A DNA stretch of 15,210 bases from UMGS1484 sp045661365 (GCA_045661365.1 JAZRFL010000135.1:1-15210); one strand, 5' to 3'; positions 7,271-14,082 are shown, counted from the first letter of the stretch. The notes: a model not told the origin generated them from the sequence alone. A program made the numbers and translations.

Positions 7271-7531
7271 ATGGAAATACAATTCGGTCGTGTGGTGTAT
7301 TCCAAGGCCGGGCGAGACCGGGGTGAATATTTAGCGGTTGTCGGGCAAGATGGAACGTTCCTTTTGCTGGCCAATGGTAAAGATAGACCGCTGGAGCGAC
7401 CCAAAAAGAAAAATGTCAAGCACGTTGGCCTTACCAATACCGTATTAGACAACGGCTCAATGTCAACAAACCGATCATTGAGACGAACACTGAAATCTTT
7501 TTCAGACGTCGCCCATGAAAGTGGGATATGA
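7271..7531 (+). CDS. KOW-domain RNA-binding protein (L14e/L6e/L27e-like)
   Basis: This is a small basic protein with a KOW-type N-terminus (FGRVVYSKAGRDRGEYLAVV, about residues 5-24), followed by a lysine-rich RPKKKNVKHVG block and a polar tail. Proteins of this type recur between map and infA in Clostridia and Bacilli and are annotated as KOW or L14e-like RNA-binding proteins; the exact role is not established. An upstream in-frame ATG exists at 7265, but AGGAGG at 7258-7263 would be one base from it. From the ATG at 7271 the spacing is seven, so 7271 is the better start (86 residues). A role in ribosome assembly or translation is inference from context and fold. Confidence 0.85.
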   Translation: MEIQFGRVVYSKAGRDRGEYLAVVGQDGTFLLLANGKDRPLERPKKKNVKHVGLTNTVLDNGSMSTNRSLRRTLKSFSDVAHESGI

Positions 7532-7546
7532 GGGGGATACCAGTAA

Positions 7547-7765
7547 ATGTCAAAACAAGATATGATCGAAGTAGAAGGTACCGTTCGCGAAGCTTTACCC
7601 AATACCGTATTTAAAGTTGAACTTCCCAACGGTCACATCATAACCGCCCATATTTCCGGTAAATTGCGTATGAATTTTATCCGCATTTTGCCCGGAGACA
7701 AAGTCACGGTTGAAATGTCGCCTTACGACCTGACCAAGGGCAGAATCACATGGCGATCCAAATAG
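7547..7765 (+). CDS. infA: Translation initiation factor IF-1
   Basis: IF-1 occupies the 30S A site during initiation and assists IF-2 and IF-3. The 72-residue product is the standard length and is a single S1/OB domain: EVEGTVREALPNTVFKVEL near residues 9-27, HISGKLRMNFIRILPGDKV, and SPYDLTKGRITWRSK at the C-terminus. AGGGGG at 7531-7536 serves as the ribosome binding site. The gene lies between the KOW protein gene and rpmJ, the usual order at the start of the alpha block in Firmicutes. Confidence 0.98.
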   Translation: MSKQDMIEVEGTVREALPNTVFKVELPNGHIITAHISGKLRMNFIRILPGDKVTVEMSPYDLTKGRITWRSK

Positions 7766-7797
7766 CCGAAAGGCAAAATATCTAGGAGGTAAAAACA

Positions 7798-7911
7798 ATG
7801 AAAGTCAGACCTTCTGTCAAAAAGATTTGCGATAAATGCAAAGTTATTAAACGCAAGGGACGCATCATGGTAATTTGCGAAAACCCTAAGCACAAACAGC
7901 GTCAAGGTTAA
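7798..7911 (+). CDS. rpmJ: 50S ribosomal protein L36, zinc-binding form
   Basis: This 37-codon gene is easily missed by length cut-offs. The product begins MKVRPSVKKICDKCKVIKRK and carries the zinc ligands C11-x2-C14, C27 and H32 (family pattern C-x2-C-x12-C-x4-H), ending KHKQRQG. It is preceded by a strong ribosome binding site (TAGGAGGT, 7783-7790). L36 is among the last proteins to join the large subunit. The position between infA and rpsM confirms it. Confidence 0.98.
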   Translation: MKVRPSVKKICDKCKVIKRKGRIMVICENPKHKQRQG

Positions 7912-7944
7912 TCCTTGCAACACATTTTGGAGGTGCAATAATAA

Positions 7945-8313
7945 ATGGCACGTATTTCTGGTGTAGACCTGCCTCGTGAAAAACGGGTAGAGATCGGCCT
8001 TACCTATATCTATGGTATCGGCCGCAAAACAGCAAATGATATTCTTGCTGCCACCGGTGTAAATCCCGACACTCGTGTTAAGGATTTGACCGAAGACGAT
8101 GTTGCAAAGCTGCGTGAATATATCGACCACAACGTTACCGTAGAAGGTGACTTGCGTCGTGACGTAGCATTCGACATCAAACGGCTTATTGAAATTGGCT
8201 GCTATCGTGGCCTTCGCCATCGCAAAGGTTTGCCTGTACGTGGTCAGCGTTCTAAGACCAACGCTCGTACCCGCAAAGGCCCCCGTAAGACGATAGCCAA
8301 CAAGAAGAAATAA
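7945..8313 (+). CDS. rpsM: 30S ribosomal protein S13
   Basis: S13 is in the head of the small subunit, contacts P-site tRNA and forms bridges with L5. The 122-residue product starts MARISGVDLPREKRVEIGLT and has the helix-hairpin-helix stretch IYGIGRKTANDILAATGV (about residues 23-40). The central RGLRHRKGLPVRGQRSKTNA block precedes a very basic tail, ARTRKGPRKTIANKKK. TTGGAGGTG lies upstream of the ATG. It is the first gene of the alpha-type block rpsM-rpsK-rpsD-rpoA-rplQ. Confidence 0.98.
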   Translation: MARISGVDLPREKRVEIGLTYIYGIGRKTANDILAATGVNPDTRVKDLTEDDVAKLREYIDHNVTVEGDLRRDVAFDIKRLIEIGCYRGLRHRKGLPVRGQRSKTNARTRKGPRKTIANKKK

Positions 8314-8330
8314 GCAGGAGGGAAAATAAT

Positions 8331-8726
8331 ATGGCAATTAAGGGTAAAAAAACTACCACCCGTCGCCGCGACCGTAAAAACATTGAACGTGGCGCCGCCC
8401 ATATCCAATCAACCTTCAACAATACCATCGTTACCATTACCGATGTTAACGGCAACGCAATTTCTTGGGCTTCTGCCGGTGAAATGGGTTTCCGTGGTTC
8501 TCGTAAATCCACTCCCTTCGCCGCTCAAACCGCAGCTGAAACCGCTGCCAAAGCCGCTATGGAACATGGTTTGAAATTTGTTGAAGTATTCGTTAAGGGC
8601 CCCGGTTCCGGCCGTGAAGCTGCGATCCGTGCTTTGCAAGCTGCCGGTTTGGAAGTTACCATGATCAAAGACGTAACTCCCATTCCCCACAACGGATGCC
8701 GTCCGCCCAAACGTCGTCGTGTATAA
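8331..8726 (+). CDS. rpsK: 30S ribosomal protein S11
   Basis: S11 forms part of the platform of the 30S subunit near the E site and the Shine-Dalgarno helix. The product has 131 residues. Family motifs are GAAHIQSTFNNTIVTITD (about residues 24-41), SWASAGEMGFRGSRKSTPFA, FVKGPGSGREAAIRAL and the C-terminal signature PHNGCRPPKRRRV. The N-terminus is rich in lysine and arginine. GCAGGAGGG lies just upstream of the start. The gene order is canonical. Confidence 0.98.
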   Translation: MAIKGKKTTTRRRDRKNIERGAAHIQSTFNNTIVTITDVNGNAISWASAGEMGFRGSRKSTPFAAQTAAETAAKAAMEHGLKFVEVFVKGPGSGREAAIRALQAAGLEVTMIKDVTPIPHNGCRPPKRRRV

Positions 8727-8744
8727 TTTGGAGGTGTAAAGGAT

Positions 8745-9368
8745 ATGGCAAGATATACCGGAGCAGTTTGTAGACTGTGCCGCCGTGAAGGCCAAAAGCT
8801 TTTCTTGAAAGGCGACAGATGCTATTCCGGCAAGTGCTCTTTGGACCGTCGAGCTTATGCTCCCGGCCAACACGGTCAAAGCCGCAAAAAGGCTTCTGAG
8901 TACGGCATTCAGCTTCGCATGAAGCAAAAGGCCAGAAGATACTATGGTGTACTGGAAAGCCAGTTCCATCATTATTTTGAAATTGCTGAACGGAAAACCG
9001 GCGTAACCGGTGAAAACCTGTTGCGTTTGTTGGAAAGCCGTTTGGACAACGTTGTGTACCGTTGCGGTTGGGCATCTTCCCGTCCGGAAGCTCGCCAACT
9101 GGTTGTACACAACCACTTTACTGTAAATGGCAAAAAGGTAAATGTACCGTCTTATCTGGTAAAAGCCGGTGACGTGATCGCAGTTTGCGACAAGAGCCGT
9201 GCTTCTGAAAAGATTAAAGCGGTGGTGGAAGCATGTGCTTCCCGTCCGAAACCCGAATGGATCAGCGTTGCTGACACCATGGAGGCTAAGATCGTGAACC
9301 TGCCTACCCGTGAGCAAATCGATGTTCCCATTGAAGAACATCTGATCGTCGAGTTCTACAGCAAATAG
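8745..9368 (+). CDS. rpsD: 30S ribosomal protein S4, zinc-binding form
   Basis: S4 is a primary assembly protein for the 16S 5' domain. The 207-residue product has the N-terminal zinc motif C9-x2-C12 with C26-x4-C31, found in one of the two S4 types. The S4 RNA-binding fold follows (RLDNVVYRCGWASSRPEAR, then NHFTVNGKKVNVPSYLVKAG, about residues 97-145). The C-terminus ends EEHLIVEFYSK. Its presence in the alpha block is normal for Clostridia; Bacillus subtilis keeps rpsD elsewhere and represses it with S4 itself. No S4 leader structure is apparent upstream (the gap is 18 bp). Confidence 0.97.
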   Translation: MARYTGAVCRLCRREGQKLFLKGDRCYSGKCSLDRRAYAPGQHGQSRKKASEYGIQLRMKQKARRYYGVLESQFHHYFEIAERKTGVTGENLLRLLESRLDNVVYRCGWASSRPEARQLVVHNHFTVNGKKVNVPSYLVKAGDVIAVCDKSRASEKIKAVVEACASRPKPEWISVADTMEAKIVNLPTREQIDVPIEEHLIVEFYSK

Positions 9369-9433
9369 GCTTGATGTTTTTACTTGCTCATATTATTTTG
9401 GCGAACTAATCGTACAATTAAGGAGGGTTCTGA

Positions 9434-10381
9434 ATGATAGAAATCGAGAAGCCCAGAATCGAAACCGAAGAACTGTCGGCAGACGGTTCCTATGGCCGCT
9501 TTGTAGTTGAACCTTTGGAACGGGGTTACGGTACCACTCTTGGCAACAGTTTGCGCAGAGTATTGCTGTCCTCCTTGCCCGGGGTTGCGGCAACATCGGT
9601 GAAATTCGATGGCGTAGTACATGAATTTTCCACTATCGATGGTGTCAAAGAAGATGTTACGGAAATTGTTTTGAATCTGAAAGGCTTGACCGCTAAAATT
9701 CACGGTGACGGCCCCAAGATTGTGTATATTGAAGCCGAAGGTCCCTGTGTGGTAACTGCCGCTGATATCAAATGCGACAGCGAAGTAGAGATCCTCAACC
9801 CCGATATGCACATTGCTACTCTTTCGGAAAATGCCCGTTTCTTTATGGAACTGACCTTGGATAAAGGTCGCGGCTATATTTCCGCAGAACGCAACAAGCA
9901 AGACATCAACACCATTGGCGTTATTCCCATGGACTCCATTTACACACCGGTGAACAAGGTAAATTATACCGTTGATAACACCCGTGTGGGACAAATTACC
10001 GACTTCGATAAACTGTCCTTGGAAGTCTGGACAAACGGAACCATTTCTGCTGAGGATGCGGTTTCGCTTGCTGCAAAAATCATCACAGAACACCTGAATC
10101 TGTTTGTTAACCTTTCAGCCGAAGGCGCAGGCGCCGATATTATGGTTGAAAAGGGTGATTCCGGCAAGGAAAAGGTTCTCGAAATGACAATTGAAGAACT
10201 GGATCTTTCGGTTCGTTCTTTCAACTGCCTGAAACGAGCTCAAATCAATACCGTTGAGGACTTGATCAATAAGACCGAAGACGATATGATGAAAGTTCGC
10301 AACTTGGGCCGCAAGTCCTTGGAAGAAGTCATCAACAAATTGGCTTCTTTGGGCTTTACCCTGAAAAAAGAGGAACTTTAA
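9434..10381 (+). CDS. rpoA: DNA-directed RNA polymerase subunit alpha
   Basis: Alpha dimerises to nucleate RNA polymerase assembly, and its C-terminal domain contacts UP elements and activators. The 315 residues divide into an N-terminal domain (about 1-230), containing RFVVEPLERGYGTTLGNSLR and RVLLSSLPG, a short linker, and the C-terminal domain (about 245-315). The latter contains DLSVRSFNCLKRAQINTV, whose arginine is equivalent to the DNA-contacting R265 of E. coli, and VRNLGRKSLEEV. TAAGGAGGG at 9419-9427 is the ribosome binding site. The 65-bp gap after rpsD holds no convincing promoter or terminator. The subunit's DNA-binding side is relevant to the A-tract promoters at the right edge of this window. 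Confidence 0.98.
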   Translation: MIEIEKPRIETEELSADGSYGRFVVEPLERGYGTTLGNSLRRVLLSSLPGVAATSVKFDGVVHEFSTIDGVKEDVTEIVLNLKGLTAKIHGDGPKIVYIEAEGPCVVTAADIKCDSEVEILNPDMHIATLSENARFFMELTLDKGRGYISAERNKQDINTIGVIPMDSIYTPVNKVNYTVDNTRVGQITDFDKLSLEVWTNGTISAEDAVSLAAKIITEHLNLFVNLSAEGAGADIMVEKGDSGKEKVLEMTIEELDLSVRSFNCLKRAQINTVEDLINKTEDDMMKVRNLGRKSLEEVINKLASLGFTLKKEEL

Positions 10382-10414
10382 AACCTACCAACTCAAGAAA
10401 AGGAGTGAATTGCA

Positions 10415-10756
10415 ATGCCAGGCACCAGAAAACTCGGTAAAAAATCCGACAGCAGAAAAGCTATGCTGCGGGCCATGGTTACCTTTTTGTTGGAAAACGG
10501 TAAGATCGAAACTACCGTAACCCGTGCAAAAGAAGTCCAGGCTATGACCGAAAAATATATTACAATCGGCAAGGACAAAAATCTTGCTTCTTATCGCAAG
10601 GCAATGTCCTTTATCACCAAAGAAGCTGTAGTGAAAAAGCTGTTTGACGAAATCGGCCCCACCTACGCTTCTCGTAACGGTGGTTACACCCGTATTACTC
10701 GGATCGGACCCCGTCGTGGTGACGCTGCAGAAATGGCCGTTATTGAATTGGTCTAA
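10415..10756 (+). CDS. rplQ: 50S ribosomal protein L17
   Basis: L17 lies near the exit tunnel of the large subunit. The product has 113 residues, the usual length for Firmicutes. It starts MPGTRKLGKKSDSRKAMLRA and continues MVTFLLENGKIETTVTRAKE. The C-terminus contains GGYTRITRIGPRRGDAAEMA and ends VIELV. An AAAGGAG ribosome binding site precedes the ATG. It is the last gene of the + strand cluster; a strong terminator follows 25 bp after the stop. The ECF-transporter, truA, rplM and rpsI genes that often follow in Firmicutes are not here. Confidence 0.98.
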   Translation: MPGTRKLGKKSDSRKAMLRAMVTFLLENGKIETTVTRAKEVQAMTEKYITIGKDKNLASYRKAMSFITKEAVVKKLFDEIGPTYASRNGGYTRITRIGPRRGDAAEMAVIELV

Positions 10757-10781
10757 TTCATAAGCCATATTTGTTAAGAAT

Positions 10782-10815
10782 AAAACCGTCTCATTCATTG
10801 AATGAGACGGTTTTT
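10782..10815 (+). terminator. Intrinsic terminator of the ribosomal protein cluster
   Basis: AAAACCGTCTCATT (10782-10795) pairs perfectly with AATGAGACGGTTTT (10801-10814), with a CATTG loop whose ends can also pair. The + strand runs on as TTTTTC. The A-run on the left side gives a short T-run on the opposite strand too, so it could also act on transcripts that read through from the convergent operon. Confidence 0.93.
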
Positions 10816-10845
10816 CTTGTATTATAAATTGCCATATACCGTATC

Positions 10846-10883
10846 AAAAAAAGCAACCCAAATGTTATGGAAACATTTGGGTT
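10846..10883 (-). terminator. Intrinsic terminator of the holA operon, overlapping the coding end
   Basis: On the - strand AACCCAAATGTT (complement of 10872-10883) pairs perfectly with AACATTTGGGTT (complement of 10855-10866) around a five-base loop. A GC and seven T residues follow (complement of 10846-10852). The 5' arm and loop consist of the last codons of the Toprim gene, and the stop codon lies at the loop/3' arm boundary. Structure and T-run are seen directly. Confidence 0.92.
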
Positions 10884-11452
10884 ACGATCGTTTCGACTTC
10901 TTCTTTGGTATATAATCGGCACAATACCTCCAAAAGGGTGTTGGCACTCATACGCGAGGGGAGTCCCAGTTTTTTTTGTAAGGCTTGTCGCTTGCGGGCG
11001 GAATCTTGTCCGCCGGACAACCCCCACAGCATAAAATCCGCTTTGGTAACGTGTTTTTGCAAGTCCTCGGATTGTTGACAAAAAATACCTGCTTCGGTAA
11101 GAATTTGCTGTAATAAGGGAAGAGGAATTCCTTCCACGCCCAATTGTCCTTCAGCCGACGGGGTGCTTTTTCGTTTTTCCTTACCCGCTATATCCGGAAT
11201 ATAAGCGTGGAACACAGGTAATCCTTGCAACAACTGTTTTAGTCGATTGCGAATGAGAAACCCTGCGCTGTCGGAATCGGTCAAGATTACGGCACCGTGT
11301 TGTTGGGTTAATCGCCGCAACAAAGCGATCCTTTCTTTGTCTTTGAAAATACAAAATCCATCGGTAGGAATGATCAAGGTATCAACCAATTCTGCCAAAT
11401 GGAGTTTGTCATATTTCCCCTCAACAATTAAAATCTGATTTAGTTTAATCAT
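10865..11452 (-). CDS. rnmV: RNase M5-like Toprim/DUF4093 protein
   Basis: RNase M5 matures 5S rRNA from its precursor in Firmicutes. The 195-residue product starts MIKLNQILIVEGKYDK. It has the Toprim glutamate E11 (VEGKYD) and the acidic D59-x-D61 motif (ILTDSDSAG), as in RNase M5. KRKSTPSAEGQLGVEGIP aligns with the K-rich GVEHA region of the Bacillus protein, and the C-terminal half resembles DUF4093 (ADFMLWGLSGGQDSARKR). An open frame extends ten codons upstream to 11482, but the conserved N-terminus and GGGGGCC-type ribosome binding site support 11452. The start overlaps the holA stop by eight bases. The symbol is by similarity; DUF4093 relatives with other substrates cannot be excluded. 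Confidence 0.8.
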   Translation of the reverse strand: MIKLNQILIVEGKYDKLHLAELVDTLIIPTDGFCIFKDKERIALLRRLTQQHGAVILTDSDSAGFLIRNRLKQLLQGLPVFHAYIPDIAGKEKRKSTPSAEGQLGVEGIPLPLLQQILTEAGIFCQQSEDLQKHVTKADFMLWGLSGGQDSARKRQALQKKLGLPSRMSANTLLEVLCRLYTKEEVETIVTQMFP

Positions 11453-12485
11453 ATTTGGCCCCCGAAACGCGGAGCAATGCAATTACGGTTTGTTCCAACA
11501 AAATTTTGCCATCTACCGGTTGGCTTTTCATAGCCTTGTCGCAATCGGCAAGCAGTTGCAGACAAATATCCAGCTTTTTGGCGCCTAAAGCGTGTGCATC
11601 TTTTAAAGAATATGACAATCCTTTGGTGTTTTTCATGTGAAGTTGTTCGCCAAATTCCGGCAAAGGAATACGTGCTTCCTCAGCAGTTAAGGCGCGGTAC
11701 ATATTGACATAGGTCGAAGCCAATGCGCCCATGATTTTGATAGGATCTTCTCGCATGCTAAATAGGCGGTGTAAAATTTGCAAGGTACCGCCGGTATTAC
11801 GGCGATTGATCTCTCGCACCATTTGAAACGCAGTAGCGGACAGGGTTTTGGCGCACAAAAGATCAACGTCCCGGTCTTCTACTTGCTGGTTCAGTTTATA
11901 GGTGCACAGCTTATCCAATTCATTGAGCAAGGTGTTCATGTCAGCGCCTACACATTCGATCAAATATGCGGCGGTGCCTGCTGTCATGCGGCAATTTCGC
12001 TTGGCGGCACCATTACACAACAGCTTGACCAGGTCTTGCTCGGTCTTTTTGGTGAATTTTATGACGTCTCCGTGCGTTTCACAAGCCTTTAAGAACGTTT
12101 TCCACGAACTAGAATTGCCTGGTTGTAGGGCGGTGTAATAAAACACAACAACGTTACCGGGACAAGGGTCGGCCAAATAGGCATCCCATTCCGCCAATGC
12201 TTTATCGGTTTCGTCGGTGGGTGAAAAATCCTGCACCAAAACGCAGCGATGGCTATGCATCACCGGCAAGGCCTCGGCCGCCGCTATAATTTGAGAAAGA
12301 CAGACGTTTTCTCCTGCCATTCGGGACAAATTAAAGTCGGGCATACAATTTCCCACCAGGGTTTGGGAAATCAAGTCGGCATAGTGGCTGACCAAATATT
12401 GTTCTTCGCCGTACAACAGATATACTGCTGACGGAGCATCTTGTTTCAGTTGGGTTTTTATGCTTTCCTCGGTTGTTTTTGCCAC
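11445..12485 (-). CDS. holA: DNA polymerase III subunit delta
   Basis: Delta is the clamp-opening subunit of the clamp loader that places the beta sliding clamp on DNA. The 346-residue product has the family N-terminus, with AVYLLYGEEQYLVSHYADLI (about residues 20-39), followed by a degenerate AAA+ fold. Mid-protein and C-terminal helical domains include LIECVGADMNTLLNELDKLC and REDPIKIMGALASTYVNMYR, and the end is EQTVIALLRVSG. Length fits the family. It follows the HIT gene by 18 bp and overlaps the Toprim gene by eight bases, so it is in the middle of the operon. In many Firmicutes holA sits next to comEC and rpsT, neither of which is here. Confidence 0.93.
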   Translation of the reverse strand: MAKTTEESIKTQLKQDAPSAVYLLYGEEQYLVSHYADLISQTLVGNCMPDFNLSRMAGENVCLSQIIAAAEALPVMHSHRCVLVQDFSPTDETDKALAEWDAYLADPCPGNVVVFYYTALQPGNSSSWKTFLKACETHGDVIKFTKKTEQDLVKLLCNGAAKRNCRMTAGTAAYLIECVGADMNTLLNELDKLCTYKLNQQVEDRDVDLLCAKTLSATAFQMVREINRRNTGGTLQILHRLFSMREDPIKIMGALASTYVNMYRALTAEEARIPLPEFGEQLHMKNTKGLSYSLKDAHALGAKKLDICLQLLADCDKAMKSQPVDGKILLEQTVIALLRVSGAKYD

Positions 12486-12503
12486 AACTTATACACCTCT
12501 TAC

Positions 12504-12842
12504 TTAGCCGGGAGGCCACCCCAAATTGCGACCTGCCAGCATATGAAAATGTAAATGCTGCACGGTTTGACCCGCTTGTTTTCCGCAGTTGGTTACGACA
12601 CGAAATCCCTCGGTCAAATTGTGTTCTTTGGCGAGTGTTGCTGCGACTTCAAAAATATGAGCAACGATCTCACTGTTTTCGGGGGTGATCTCTCCCGCCG
12701 AAGCAACATGTTCCTTGGGAATGATCAAAACGTGAAAAGGCGCTTGCGGTTCAATGTCCTTAAACGCCAGTACTTGTTCATCTTCGTACACTTTTGCCGA
12801 AGGAATTTCTCCCGCGGCAATTTTGCAAAACAAGCAATCCAT
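12504..12842 (-). CDS. HIT-family nucleotide hydrolase (HINT-like)
   Basis: This is a histidine-triad protein of 112 residues, the size of HINT-type purine nucleoside phosphoramidases. It begins MDCLFCKIAAGEIPSAKVYE, with the C3-x2-C6 pair that binds zinc in many bacterial members. IPKEHVAS carries H45. The catalytic triad H96-x-H98-x-H100 is in QHLHFHMLAG, and the C-terminus NLGWPPG is typical. Activity is expected on AMP-linked phosphoramidates; the physiological substrate is unknown. It lies 12 bp after dut and 18 bp before holA, with GGAGGAG as ribosome binding site. Confidence 0.93.
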   Translation of the reverse strand: MDCLFCKIAAGEIPSAKVYEDEQVLAFKDIEPQAPFHVLIIPKEHVASAGEITPENSEIVAHIFEVAATLAKEHNLTEGFRVVTNCGKQAGQTVQHLHFHMLAGRNLGWPPG

Positions 12843-12854
12843 AAATACTCCTCC

Positions 12855-13292
12855 TTATTTCGTGCCGGTGGAACCGAATCCGCCGATTCCACGTTCGGTT
12901 TCGTCTAATTGCTCAGATTCGGAAAATTCGGGATGCAAATAGGGCAAAATTGCCAATTGTGCAATCCGCTCATGGGGTTCCACTTGCTGCGGGGCAAGAG
13001 AATGGTTGTGTAACGCAACCATTAACTCGCCACGGTAATCACTGTCGATCACACCCACCTTGTTGGCAGGCGCCAATCCGCGTTTCGAGGCAAGCCCGCT
13101 ACGGGCAAAGATCAACCCAACGTATCCGTCAGGAATGGCCATAGCAATCCCGGTTTTGATTAAAAGAGTTTCGCCGGGGGCGATGGTTACGGGAGCGTCC
13201 AACAACGCATATAGATCGGCGCCTGCAGCTTGAGCCGAACCAAAACTGGGGATTACAGCTTGTGGATGTAGTTTTTTTATTTGTACGTTCAT
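12855..13292 (-). CDS. dut: Deoxyuridine 5'-triphosphate nucleotidohydrolase
   Basis: dUTPase hydrolyses dUTP to dUMP and pyrophosphate, keeping uracil out of DNA and supplying dTMP synthesis. The 145-residue product has all five motifs of the trimeric family: AGADLYA (23-29), ARSGLASK (63-70), GVIDSDYRGEL (80-90, with catalytic D83), ERIAQL (108-113), and the P-loop-like RGIGGFGSTG (134-143) in the flexible tail. It starts 12 bp after the membrane protein gene with AAGGAGAA as ribosome binding site. It is co-transcribed with the HIT hydrolase and the replication gene holA, which fits a nucleotide/DNA-synthesis grouping. Confidence 0.97.
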   Translation of the reverse strand: MNVQIKKLHPQAVIPSFGSAQAAGADLYALLDAPVTIAPGETLLIKTGIAMAIPDGYVGLIFARSGLASKRGLAPANKVGVIDSDYRGELMVALHNHSLAPQQVEPHERIAQLAILPYLHPEFSESEQLDETERGIGGFGSTGTK

Positions 13293-13304
13293 GTTATGTT
13301 CTCC

Positions 13305-14000
13305 TTATAATTTTATGCGAGACAAGCAACGATCCAACGGTCTGAGCATAGGTAATAGCCACTTGACGACAAAACCGGTAAACACCGCACAGATCACCGT
13401 GCCGACGCCGATTCCTTCCAGGCGATGAAGAATAACCAAAGACGTAACCGCGGCTATGGTTACACAGGATAAATCAAATGCCATTTTTACGTTGCCCAAT
13501 TTGAATTCCCACGTATCGGAAATGGCCTTGACGAACGCTTCACCGGAGTTCATTACTACGTTGGCGGTAACCGAAAGACATACAGCCAGCGCCAATAAAA
13601 ATACGCTAACCAAAATCAATGCTACTTTTGCGCCGTAGGTAGCATATTGGTTGGCAATGGATTCCAACGGTAGTTTTTCCAGCAATCCGACCCACAAGTC
13701 GGTAAACCACCCTAGGGTTAATGAGAGGGGAATTTGCAAAATTTGAATCCATTGAAATTTTTTGCGTAAAATAATGATTTGTCCTACGGTAAACAAGGAA
13801 TTCCATATAAACAGCCATTCACCGACCGTAAGAAAGTTGGTGGTAGGGATTACACTAAGCACCTTGGGAAACGAAGTGACCGGTGAAATCCCCCAGGCGG
13901 CACGATTGGCAACGGCAATCGCCAATCCTAAAACAAACAAGCTAAATATAAACACCAAATAGCGCAAAATAACCTCAAGGGGGGTTCGTTTTTGCTTCAT
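13305..14000 (-). CDS. YczE/YitT-like integral membrane protein
   Basis: The 231-residue product is strongly hydrophobic, with about five or six membrane segments. These include residues about 10-32 (ending GLAIAVANRA), about 58-80 (VGEWLFIWNSLFTVGQIIIL), about 125-148 (a valine/leucine-rich helix ending SVTANVV) and near the C-terminus GVGTVICAVFTGFVVKWLL. The pattern GLAIAVANRAAWGISPVTSF resembles the YczE/YitT group, whose transport or regulatory function is not established. It is the first gene after a near-consensus promoter and is separated from dut by only 12 bp. No link between its function and the downstream genes is evident. Membrane topology needs a predictor. Confidence 0.75.
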   Translation of the reverse strand: MKQKRTPLEVILRYLVFIFSLFVLGLAIAVANRAAWGISPVTSFPKVLSVIPTTNFLTVGEWLFIWNSLFTVGQIIILRKKFQWIQILQIPLSLTLGWFTDLWVGLLEKLPLESIANQYATYGAKVALILVSVFLLALAVCLSVTANVVMNSGEAFVKAISDTWEFKLGNVKMAFDLSCVTIAAVTSLVILHRLEGIGVGTVICAVFTGFVVKWLLPMLRPLDRCLSRIKL

Positions 14001-14029
14001 AGTATCACAACCTTCTTTACATTATATAT

Positions 14030-14058
14030 AGTATACCAAGATTGCAGAGGAATGGCAA
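14030..14058 (-). promoter_or_regulatory. Sigma-A-type promoter of the membrane protein-dut-HIT-holA-rnmV operon
   Basis: Read on the - strand: TTGCCA (-35, complement of 14053-14058), exactly 17 bases, then TATACT (-10, complement of 14030-14035). Transcription would start about seven bases further, near 14023. The first ATG is at 14000, preceded by an AGAAGG ribosome binding site (complement of 14011-14016). Five of six bases match the consensus in each box. Confidence 0.85.
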
Positions 14059-14082
14059 GCATTTTATTGTCGGAAGAAACAC

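Noticed and set aside
8409..9341. 310-codon - strand open frame opposite rpsK-rpsD
   Set aside because: It has the same antisense codon-bias origin; both sense genes are certain.
9369..9433. Possible promoter in the rpsD-rpoA gap (TACAAT near 9413)
   Set aside because: No -35 box lies at a usable distance; the nearest TTG-containing hexamers give spacers of about 9 or 23 bases.
11453..11482. Ten-codon extension of the RNase M5-like gene into holA
   Set aside because: The family N-terminus starts at MIKL; the extension is holA sequence in another frame.
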